The notes under the pieces: generated by a model
What the model saw: the letters and a program-made list of their open reading frames with translations, nothing else
What the model was told of the DNA's origin: nothing
Database searches by the model: none
NCBI RefSeq assembly: GCF_050586345.1
Contig: NZ_JBOCEF010000021.1
Span: forward strand, 1 to 64,000
DNA from: JBOCEF01 sp050586345
GTDB taxonomy: Bacteria; Pseudomonadota; Alphaproteobacteria; Rhodobacterales; Rhodobacteraceae
DNA: 64,000 nucleotides
Direction: 5' to 3'
Shown here: in pieces, positions 32,294-39,234 of the stretch
How positions within the stretch are numbered: the first letter of the stretch is position 1
How the letters are laid out: each line of letters begins with the position of its first letter
Translations under genes and position numbers: made by a program

Positions 32294-33177
32294 CCCGATT
32301 CGCACCCGCCCCCGCCCGCGGCGCCGCCCTGTTCGCGGCCCTGCTCGCTCTCGCCGCCTGCGAACAGCCGGGCGGCGTCGGGGCCGACCCCGCGGGCCCG
32401 GGCGACGGGCCGGGGAGCGTGCAGCTCGACCCCGTGACCGAGAACAACCTGAGCGAGGTGATGCTGACCCTCGCCGACAGCGCCGCCTCGGTGGACTATT
32501 TCCGCCGCGCGCTGGGGCGCGATCCGACCAATGTCAGCCTGCGCCAGGGCTATGCCCGCGCGCTGGTCCGCGACCGCCAGAACGCCGAGGCGGTGCAGGT
32601 GTTCGACGGGCTGGCCGCGGACGGCGCGATCACCTCCGAGGGGCGGGTCCTGCTCGCCGCCTCGCAGGCGCGGCTGAACGACTGGGACAAGGCCGAGGCG
32701 GCGCTGAACGCGCTGCCCGCCGGGTTCACCAGCATGCGCGAACAGCAGCTGCGCGGGATGATCGCCGACCAGCGCCAGGACTGGCCCGCCGCCGACGTGC
32801 ATTACGAGATGGCGCGCCAGATGGCCCCGAACCCGGCGCCGATCCTCAACAATATCGGCGTGTCGCTGCTGGCCCGCGGCGATTACCCGGCGGCCGAGAC
32901 CGCGTTCCGCGACGCGCTCGACCATGACGCGACGCTGTTCGAGGCGAAGAACAACCTCGCCCTCTCCTTCGCGCTGCGCCGCCGCTACACCCTGCCGGTG
33001 CTGGCGCTGACCGAGGAGGAGCGCGCGATCCTGCTGCACAACGTGGCCATGGTCGCCCTGCGCCAGGGCGACCGGGAGGTGGCGATCAACCTGCTCGAAC
33101 GCTCGGTCGAAACGCATCCGCGCCACTGGGGCCCGGCGGCGGACAAGCTCGCCGCGCTTAAGGCCGCGAAGGGCTGA
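32290..33177 (+). CDS. tadD: Tad TPR lipoprotein TadD
   Basis: This 295-residue lipoprotein has the lipobox LAACE and at least five TPR units (for example SVDYFRRALGRDPTNVSLRQG, then PILNNIGVSLLARGDYPAAE, then VAINLLERSVETHP). TadD homologues are outer-membrane TPR proteins needed for Tad secretin or pilus assembly. The start overlaps the previous stop by 4 bases. It is the second TPR lipoprotein in a row, and the two may have diverged from one gene. Confidence 0.85.
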   Translation: MTRFAPAPARGAALFAALLALAACEQPGGVGADPAGPGDGPGSVQLDPVTENNLSEVMLTLADSAASVDYFRRALGRDPTNVSLRQGYARALVRDRQNAEAVQVFDGLAADGAITSEGRVLLAASQARLNDWDKAEAALNALPAGFTSMREQQLRGMIADQRQDWPAADVHYEMARQMAPNPAPILNNIGVSLLARGDYPAAETAFRDALDHDATLFEAKNNLALSFALRRRYTLPVLALTEEERAILLHNVAMVALRQGDREVAINLLERSVETHPRHWGPAADKLAALKAAKG

Positions 33178-33182
33178 CGGGC

Positions 33183-33677
33183 GTGCCGTTCCTGGACGCC
33201 GCCGCCGCGCCCTGGGTCGCGCTGCTGGCGCTCGGGCCGCTGGCCTGGGCGGCGCTGACCGACCTGAAGCGGATGGAGATCCCGGACGAGGTGCATTTCG
33301 CGCTGATCGGGCTGTTCGTCGTCTGGGCGCCGCTGTTCCTGGCGCCGGACGAGGCGCTGGTGCGCGTCGTGCAGGCGCTGGTGGTGCTGGCCGTGGGGCT
33401 GGCGCTGGCGGTGTTCGCGGGCATGGGCGGCGGGGACATGAAGCTCGCCGCCGCCGCCGCGCCCTTCATCCCGCCCGAATGGCGCACGCTGGCGCTGATG
33501 CTGCTCTGCCTCGGGCTGGTGCTGCTCTTCGCCGCGATGAAAGCGCTGCGCTATGGATGGCGCAAGTCGGGGCGCAGCCCGCACTGGGTGTCGCTGAACC
33601 CCGAGGAGAAGCAGTACCCCCTCGGCGTCGCGATCTCCGCCGCCGTGGGGATCCTGCTGGCGGCGCAGGCGGCCTGA
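33183..33677 (+). CDS. cpaA: Prepilin peptidase CpaA/TadV
   Basis: This 164-residue integral membrane aspartic protease (A24 family) removes the leader of the two pilins. The two catalytic aspartates appear in ALTDLKRMEIPD and in GGGDMKL, the GxGD motif. It lacks the N-terminal methyltransferase domain of PilD, as is normal for Tad peptidases. The start is GTG at 33183, five bases after the tadD stop. As the last gene of the operon it could process both pilin-like proteins; their Asp-Phe/Asp-Trp cleavage sites imply that this enzyme accepts a non-standard substrate. Confidence 0.93.
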   Translation: MPFLDAAAAPWVALLALGPLAWAALTDLKRMEIPDEVHFALIGLFVVWAPLFLAPDEALVRVVQALVVLAVGLALAVFAGMGGGDMKLAAAAAPFIPPEWRTLALMLLCLGLVLLFAAMKALRYGWRKSGRSPHWVSLNPEEKQYPLGVAISAAVGILLAAQAA

Positions 33678-33696
33678 GCCGCCCGCGCCCCGCGTT

Positions 33697-34659
33697 TCAT
33701 TCCGCCGCTTCGGCGGCGTCCTCCTCGGCCGCCAGGAACCGTTCCACGTCCAGCGCCGCCATGCAGCCCATCCCGGCCGAGGTGACGGCCTGGCGGTAGA
33801 CATGGTCGGTCACGTCGCCCGCGGCGAAGACGCCGGGGATCGAGGTCGCGGTGGTCCCGGGCTGCACCTTCACATAGCCGCCGTGATGGGTCTCAAGCTG
33901 GTCCTTGACCAGCTCGGACGCGGGCGCGTGGCCGATGGCGACGAAGAAGCCGTCGCAGGGGATGTCCTGCGTGGCGCCGGTGTTCACATCCTTCACCCGC
34001 ACGCCGGTGACGCCCATCGGGTCCTCGGCGCCCAGCACCTCGTCGACGGCGTGGTTCCAGACGATCTCCACCTTCGGGTTCTTCATCAGGCGGTTCTGCA
34101 GGATCTTCTCGGCGCGCAGGCTGTCGCGGCGATGCACGAGCGTGACCTTGGAGGCGAAGTTGGTGAGGAACAGCGCCTCCTCCACCGCGGTGTTGCCGCC
34201 GCCGACCACGACGATCGGCTTGCCGCGATAGAAGAACCCGTCGCAGGTGGCGCAGGCCGAGACGCCGAAGCCCTGGAATTTCTGCTCGGAGGGCAGGCCC
34301 AGCCAGCGGGCCTGGGCGCCGGTCGCCAGGATCACCGCGTCGGCGGTCCAGGCCTGGCCGCTGTCGGTGGTCGCCGTGAAGGGCCGTTTCGAGAGGTCGA
34401 GCGAGGTGACGATGTCGTCCACCACCTCGGCCTCCATCGCCTTGGCATGGGCCTCCATCCGCTCCATCAGCGCCGGGCCCTGCACCTCGACATCACCGGG
34501 CCAGTTCTCGACCTCGGTGGTGATGGTCAGCTGGCCGCCGGGCTGCATCCCGCGGATCAGCACGGGCTTGAGCATGGCGCGCGAGGCGTAGATGCCGGCG
34601 GTGTAGCCGGCGGGGCCGGAGCCGATGATGAGGACGCGGGTGTGGCGGGGCTCGGACAT
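33697..34659 (-). CDS. trxB: Thioredoxin reductase
   Basis: This 320-residue flavoenzyme uses NADPH to reduce thioredoxin. The FAD-binding GSGPAGYTAG is at residues 13-22. The redox-active disulfide C136-A-T-C139 lies in SACATCDGFFYRG, followed by the NADPH-binding GGGNTAVEEALFL. The C-terminal GVFAAGDVTDHVYRQAV is the family's second FAD motif. Length and layout match the low-molecular-weight bacterial enzyme. It converges on the Tad locus with a gap of 19 bases. Confidence 0.97.
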   Translation of the reverse strand: MSEPRHTRVLIIGSGPAGYTAGIYASRAMLKPVLIRGMQPGGQLTITTEVENWPGDVEVQGPALMERMEAHAKAMEAEVVDDIVTSLDLSKRPFTATTDSGQAWTADAVILATGAQARWLGLPSEQKFQGFGVSACATCDGFFYRGKPIVVVGGGNTAVEEALFLTNFASKVTLVHRRDSLRAEKILQNRLMKNPKVEIVWNHAVDEVLGAEDPMGVTGVRVKDVNTGATQDIPCDGFFVAIGHAPASELVKDQLETHHGGYVKVQPGTTATSIPGVFAAGDVTDHVYRQAVTSAGMGCMAALDVERFLAAEEDAAEAAE

Positions 34660-34737
34660 GGTCGGTCTCCGGGGAATTTCAGGGCGGCGCTCGGCGCGCA
34701 GATATAGGCCGCGCGGGGCCGGGCCGAAAGGGGGCGA

Positions 34738-35703
34738 TCACGCGCGGGCGAGGAGGGCGTCCGCGATCCGCCCCGCCTCGTCCAGCGGCGGATAGGTCCA
34801 GGCGGCGGTGAAATCGTCGGGCGCGCGGGCGCCGGTGCGGGCCGCGAGGGCCGCGTGGAACCGTTGCAGCTTGGGCGACAGGCCGGGGACGGGGAGGATG
34901 AAGAGGGGCAGGCCGGTGGAGGCGGCCTCGGAGCACATGTTGACGCTGTCGGCGGTGACCAGCGCGGCCGCGGCGACGCCGAGCACGCCGGGATAGGGGT
35001 TCGGGCCGTCCCCGGTGTGGATCGGCGCGTCGGGGAACGCGGCTTTCAGGCGGTCGATCAGCGCGGGGGGCGTGCGGCGCGAGGGGATCAGCAGCGGCGC
35101 GAAGCCCTGCGCCCGGGCGCGGGCGAGGGCGGAGAGGAGCGCCTCCGCCTCGGCGTCGGTGAACGTCGCCGCCCCGCTGGGCCCGCCGATCATGGCGGCG
35201 AGGGTCGGGCCCTCGGGCCGCCATTCCGGGGGCAGGGCGGCGGCGGCCGCGGCGGTCCTCGCGGCCGAGAGGCGGGTGAGCGAGCCCAGCGAGGACATCA
35301 CGTTGGCCCCGCGCAGCCCGTCATGTTCGGGCGCGATCACCGCGTCGAAGCGCGCCAGCGGCATCTGCGGGTTCATCAGCTGGATCGCCGCGCGGCCCGG
35401 CCCGCGCAGGGCCGCCACGATCGGCGCGCTGCGCCGCCCGGCGCCGATCACCAGGTCGGCCGGGTCGCGCAGCCCCTCGGCCCCGCGCGAGAGGCCCGAG
35501 AACGGCCAGCCCGGCCCCAGCCTGCGCGCCCAGATCGCCGCGGGCAGGGCCGAGAGGCCGGGACGCAGGGTGATGCGCGCCGTCTCGACCGTCGCGCCGG
35601 TCCGCGCGGCGAGCGCCTCGGCCAGGCCTAGGGCCGGGTTCTCGTTGCCCGGGCGGCCGTCGGTGACGACGCGGATCAGCTTGGGGGGCGCAAGGGGGAT
35701 CAT
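34738..35703 (-). CDS. ELM1/GtrOC1-like family protein
   Basis: This 321-residue protein is of the family named after plant mitochondrial fission factor ELM1, which has a glycosyltransferase-like GT-B fold. The N terminus carries VVTDGRPGNENPALGLAEAL, characteristic of the family, and the C-terminal half has LLIPSRRTPPALIDRLKAAFPD, then DSVNMCSEAASTGLPLFIL, the nucleotide-sugar-binding-like region. The bacterial function is unsettled; it may modify an envelope glycolipid. ATG 35703 begins at the conserved N terminus. It diverges from the Lrp-family regulator over a 152-base region with a palindrome. Confidence 0.85.
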   Translation of the reverse strand: MIPLAPPKLIRVVTDGRPGNENPALGLAEALAARTGATVETARITLRPGLSALPAAIWARRLGPGWPFSGLSRGAEGLRDPADLVIGAGRRSAPIVAALRGPGRAAIQLMNPQMPLARFDAVIAPEHDGLRGANVMSSLGSLTRLSAARTAAAAAALPPEWRPEGPTLAAMIGGPSGAATFTDAEAEALLSALARARAQGFAPLLIPSRRTPPALIDRLKAAFPDAPIHTGDGPNPYPGVLGVAAAALVTADSVNMCSEAASTGLPLFILPVPGLSPKLQRFHAALAARTGARAPDDFTAAWTYPPLDEAGRIADALLARA

Positions 35704-35723
35704 GACGGTTCGATTTCCACATC

Positions 35724-35739
35724 TTGCGCGCTCGCGCAA
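35724..35739. promoter_or_regulatory. 16-bp inverted repeat, probable Lrp-family operator
   Basis: TTGCGCG and CGCGCAA are exact complements around a CT centre, followed by an AT-rich TAATATTT patch. It lies between the ELM1-family gene (20 bases before its start) and the Lrp-family gene, where such regulators usually bind for autoregulation. Confidence 0.6.
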
Positions 35740-35749
35740 TAATATTTCC

Positions 35750-35778
35750 TTGAAACCCGCCGAGGGCGCATCTAGAAG
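35750..35778 (+). promoter_or_regulatory. Putative promoter of the Lrp-family gene
   Basis: TTGAAA (35750-35755) and TAGAAG (35773-35778) are 17 bases apart. A transcript would start about 70 bases before the ATG at 35856. Confidence 0.45.
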
Positions 35779-35855
35779 AAACGGGTCCGCCCGGCGTGGC
35801 CCGCGGCGGGGTTCCATTTCAAGACCCGTTTTCGTCGCGGAGGCTTCACGCTCTC

Positions 35856-36356
35856 ATGGCCGGCTCCAAGCTCGACCCGATCGACCGCAAGATCCTGGCG
35901 GAGCTGCAGGCCGACGGCCGCATGACCAACGTCGAGCTGTCGCGCCGCGTCGGCATCTCGGCCCCGCCCTGCCTGCGCCGGGTGCGCACGCTGGAGGAGA
36001 CGGGCTATATCGAGGGCTACCACGCCCGCGTCAATGCGCGCGAGCTGGGCTTCGAGGTGACCGTCTTCGCGATGGTCGGGCTGTCGAGCCAGGCCGAGGT
36101 CGACCTGTCGGCCTTCGAGGCGCTGGCCCGCAGCTGGCCGCTGGTCCGCGAGTGCCACATGCTGAACGGCGAGATCGACTTCATCCTGAAATGCGTCGCG
36201 CCGGACCTGTCGAGCTTCCAGAGCTTCCTGACCGAGCAGCTGACGGCGGCCCCCAAGGTGGCCTCGGTGAAGACCTCCTTGGTGATCCGCAACGCCAAGA
36301 CCGAGCCGGGGGTTCCCTTCGACGTGCTCGAGGCGCGGGCCGCGGCCGAGGGTTAA
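35856..36356 (+). CDS. Lrp/AsnC-family transcriptional regulator
   Basis: This 166-residue regulator has the N-terminal Lrp helix-turn-helix (LDPIDRKILAELQADGRMT, then VELSRRVGISAPPCLRRVR) and a C-terminal RAM (ACT-like) ligand domain. The RAM domain contains FVLxxV-like FILKCVAPDL and VKTSLVIRN. Such proteins form octamers and respond to an amino acid. The ATG at 35856 is preceded by GCGGAGG. Lrp proteins generally control themselves and a neighbouring transporter or enzyme; here the divergent ELM1-family gene is the only candidate nearby. Its stop codon shares TTAA with the stop of the convergent GFA gene. Confidence 0.93.
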   Translation: MAGSKLDPIDRKILAELQADGRMTNVELSRRVGISAPPCLRRVRTLEETGYIEGYHARVNARELGFEVTVFAMVGLSSQAEVDLSAFEALARSWPLVRECHMLNGEIDFILKCVAPDLSSFQSFLTEQLTAAPKVASVKTSLVIRNAKTEPGVPFDVLEARAAAEG

Positions 36357-36808
36357 TCCGGCCCCTCCGCGAACCGGGGCGCGCCGCCCCCGATCTCATC
36401 CCATGACGCTTTCGAGGCGCAGAAGATGTGCCGCGCGATCCCGATGCCGGGATCGCCGTCCAGCGTGCCGAGCGTGACGCAAACGGCTTCGCCGTGGTGA
36501 TACCCGGCCAGCGTGGAGCCGCAGCGGCTGCAGAAGGCGAGCCCCTCGTCCGGCCGCGGCCCGTAGCGGGTGAGCAGCGCCTCGCCCGCCGTCCAGCGCA
36601 GCGCGTCCGGGGCGATGAAGGCGATGGCGGAGCCGGCGCCGGAGAACGCCTTGCGGCAGCGCGAGCAATGGCAGGACTGGGCGAAGCGTCCGGGCGGCGA
36701 GACGGCGTAGCGCACGGCGCCGCAGAAGCAGCCGCCGGTCCAGCCGCCGGGGGTTTCGGCCTCGGCCTCGGCCCGGGCGCGGTCCTGGGGTGTGGGCATG
36801 TCGGTCAT
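36353..36808 (-). CDS. GFA-domain protein (glutathione-dependent formaldehyde-activating family)
   Basis: This 151-residue zinc-binding protein has the GFA/CENP-V fold. The cysteine pattern is complete: GGCFCGAVRY, then CHCSRCRKAFSG, then FCSRCGSTL. The family includes Gfa, proposed to help condense formaldehyde with glutathione, but most members are uncharacterised. ATG 36808 is preferred; another ATG lies three codons downstream. It overlaps the end of the Lrp gene by four bases in convergent orientation. Confidence 0.85.
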   Translation of the reverse strand: MTDMPTPQDRARAEAEAETPGGWTGGCFCGAVRYAVSPPGRFAQSCHCSRCRKAFSGAGSAIAFIAPDALRWTAGEALLTRYGPRPDEGLAFCSRCGSTLAGYHHGEAVCVTLGTLDGDPGIGIARHIFCASKASWDEIGGGAPRFAEGPD

Positions 36809-36924
36809 GCGCGCAGGGTGGCGCCTCCCGGCGCGCGGCGTCAACGGGCGGGGGCTTGCGCGGCCCATCGCGCCGCCGCCCCCTGCGGGGGCGCCTGCGC
36901 ATCCGGCCCGCCCTGCACCCCGCC

Positions 36925-37338
36925 TCAGCTCTCGGGTTGGCCGTCGCGCTCCTGCGCGGCGCGGCGCAGGCGGTCGGCCTCCCGCTTCGCGCGTTTCGCG
37001 ACATGTTCGAGCGCGCGCAGGCGGCCGAATTCCTCGGCCGCGCGGTCGCGGGCCAGCTGCTCGGCCTCCTCGGCCTGCCGCGTCGCGGCCAGCAGGGTGC
37101 GGTTGCGCGACTTCGCCCAGCCCTCGAACCGGGCGGCGGCGGCGGCGAGCTGGAGGTTCGGGGTCCCGTCCCGGATCGCGTCCCGCTCCGCCTCGCGCCT
37201 GGCGCCGAGCGCGTCGACCGCGGCCTGGCGCGCGCCGGTGACGGCCTGCGCCTCGGCGAGGCGGCGGCGTTCCTGCTGCCAGCGCAGGTCGGCGAGGGAT
37301 TGCAGCGCCCTGAGCGCCTTGAGGGAGGGGGGCGGCAT
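36925..37338 (-). CDS. Putative FliJ-like flagellar coiled-coil protein
   Basis: This 137-residue protein is charged and almost entirely helical, with long Ala/Arg/Glu heptads (LRWQQERRRLAEAQAV, then RDGTPNLQLAAAAARFE, then DRAAEEFGRLRALEHVAKRAK). This matches the size and character of FliJ, the export chaperone escort that pairs with FliI, but no sequence motif proves it. It is the last gene of the flagellar operon, starting four bases after the flhB stop. The reading frame of the preceding gene supports ATG 37338. Confidence 0.55.
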   Translation of the reverse strand: MPPPSLKALRALQSLADLRWQQERRRLAEAQAVTGARQAAVDALGARREAERDAIRDGTPNLQLAAAAARFEGWAKSRNRTLLAATRQAEEAEQLARDRAAEEFGRLRALEHVAKRAKREADRLRRAAQERDGQPES

Positions 37339-37342
37339 CGGC

Positions 37343-38437
37343 TCACCAGCCTTTCGAACGGGCCTTGGCGCGGATCGCGTCGGCGAAGCGGATCGCGGCG
37401 GCGACGGCGGCGTAGTGGTCGGGGCGGATCTCCTCGCCCACCTCGACATCGGCGTGGAGGGCGCGGGCGCAGGGCGGGTCGCGGTGGATCGGCACCCCCG
37501 CCTCGATCGCCGCCTCGCGGATCCGGGCGGCGACCTCGTCCACCCCCTTGGCGATGCAGATCGGGGCGCGCTTGCGGTCGCGGGACCATTTCAGCGCGAC
37601 CGCGTAGTGTTCGGGGTTCACGATCACCACGTCGGCATTGGGCACCTCGGCGATCATGCGGTTGGTCGCGATCTCGCGCCCGCGGCGCTGGCGCTCGCCC
37701 TTCATGTAGGGGTCGCCCTCGGATTTCTTGATCTCGTCCTTCATCTCCTGGTCCGACATCCGCAGCTTGCGCCTGTGGTTGAAGTTCTGCCAGACGGCGT
37801 CGCCCGCGCCGACGGCGGCGGCGATCACGCAGATGACGGCGAGCAGCCCGGCGCCGATCTTCATGATCTCGCCCGGCACGGCGCGGGCGGGGGCCGCGAA
37901 CATGCCCGCGAAATGGTCGGATTCGGCCGAGAGGTAGATCGACAGCGCGATGGTCACCGCGGTCATCTTGATGAAGGTCTTCAGGAATTCGACCAGGCCG
38001 GTCGGCCCGAACTTGTTCTTGGCGTTGGCGATCAGGCTGAGGCGGTTCAGCTTCGGCTCGATCTTGGTCAGCGACGGCGCGACCGCGTTCTGGGCCACGT
38101 AGGCGGCGATGACGGCCAGCGCCGGGATCAGGAACAGCGGCGTCAGCGGCGCGAGGGCCTTGCCGATGATCGAGGCGGACAGCCCCGCGCCGCCCTGGCC
38201 GATGATCCGCCCCTCGAGCAGATCGGGGCCGGAGAGGAAGATGGTCAGCCCCTCGGCCAGCCCGCGGATCGCGTCCTCGCCCATCCCGTAGACGGCGGCG
38301 AGCATCCCCAGGTAGGCCGCCGCGGCGCCGAGATCCGCGGACTTGGCGACGTCGCCCTTGCGCCGCGCCTCCTGCAGCTTCTGCGGCGTCGGCTCATGTG
38401 ATTTCTCGGCCGCTTCGTCCTGTCCGCCCTGGCTCAT
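37343..38437 (-). CDS. flhB: Flagellar export switch protein FlhB
   Basis: This 364-residue inner-membrane protein controls substrate switching of the flagellar type III export gate. The N-terminal SHEPTPQKLQEARRKGDV is the family start, and four membrane segments follow to about residue 215. The cytoplasmic FlhBC domain starts near RKLRMSDQEMKDEIK. The self-cleavage site reads N274-P-E-H rather than the usual NPTH. Start and stop overlap with or abut neighbours: it overlaps fliR by 4 bases and precedes the FliJ-like gene. Confidence 0.95.
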   Translation of the reverse strand: MSQGGQDEAAEKSHEPTPQKLQEARRKGDVAKSADLGAAAAYLGMLAAVYGMGEDAIRGLAEGLTIFLSGPDLLEGRIIGQGGAGLSASIIGKALAPLTPLFLIPALAVIAAYVAQNAVAPSLTKIEPKLNRLSLIANAKNKFGPTGLVEFLKTFIKMTAVTIALSIYLSAESDHFAGMFAAPARAVPGEIMKIGAGLLAVICVIAAAVGAGDAVWQNFNHRRKLRMSDQEMKDEIKKSEGDPYMKGERQRRGREIATNRMIAEVPNADVVIVNPEHYAVALKWSRDRKRAPICIAKGVDEVAARIREAAIEAGVPIHRDPPCARALHADVEVGEEIRPDHYAAVAAAIRFADAIRAKARSKGW

Positions 38438-39234
38438 GGCGCGGGCCCCAGCGGATCGGCCAGCGCGTCGGTCATCACGTCGGCCCAGAACAGCAGGATG
38501 TGCGGACCCGACACGGCCAGCAGCAGCAGCGCGCCCGCGGTGATCGCGGGGGCGCCGACGAAGGCCACCATCAGCTGCGGCATGGCCCGGTTGATGGCGC
38601 CGAGCGCGACGTTGTAGGCGAAGGCCGCGGCGACGAACGGGGCCGAGAGCGAGAAGGCGAGGGCGAAGGCGCTCGACGCCCGTTCAAGCCCCCAGGCGGC
38701 GGCCTCGGGCGCGCCGGGCAGCACGCCCGCGGGCGCGATGTCATAGCTGCGCACCATCGCCACCACCGCCTTGACGTGCAGCCCCTGGCTGAAGGCCAGC
38801 GCGAGGGCGGCGAGCACCAGCATGTTGCCGATGGCGGGCATCGGGTCGGGCGTGACCCCGGCGCCGAAGATCTGCGCGACCGAGGTCGACTGCGCGGCGA
38901 TGGAACCGGCGAGCTGAAGCGCCATGATCATCAGCCGCAGCCCGATCCCGATCATCAGCCCGACGATGGATTCGGCGGCGAGGAACCCGCCCAGCGTGGT
39001 GATCGCCGCCCCTTCGAGCGGCAGGGCCGAGACATGCGGCCAGGCCGCGGGGGCCACCAGCACGGTCAGCGCCAGCGCACCCACCAGGCGCACCCGCTGC
39101 GGGATCATCCGGTTGGAGAAGCCGGGAATCAGGAAGGCCGCGGCGCCGACCCGGGCGAAGACCAGGATCGCCGCCCAGATCGGCGCGTCGCCGAAGCGCG
39201 CGAGGCGCAGCAGGGCCTCCGAGATCTCGCCCAT
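38434..39234 (-). CDS. fliR: Flagellar export gate protein FliR
   Basis: This 266-residue inner-membrane protein of the export gate has five or six hydrophobic segments. The family segments VFARVGAAAFLIPGFSNRMIPQRVRL and the C-terminal PQLMVAFVGAPAITAGALLLL are present. With FliP and FliQ it forms the gate core. The start overlaps the flhA stop by one base (TGATG), and the stop overlaps the flhB start by four. Confidence 0.94.
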   Translation of the reverse strand: MGEISEALLRLARFGDAPIWAAILVFARVGAAAFLIPGFSNRMIPQRVRLVGALALTVLVAPAAWPHVSALPLEGAAITTLGGFLAAESIVGLMIGIGLRLMIMALQLAGSIAAQSTSVAQIFGAGVTPDPMPAIGNMLVLAALALAFSQGLHVKAVVAMVRSYDIAPAGVLPGAPEAAAWGLERASSAFALAFSLSAPFVAAAFAYNVALGAINRAMPQLMVAFVGAPAITAGALLLLAVSGPHILLFWADVMTDALADPLGPAP

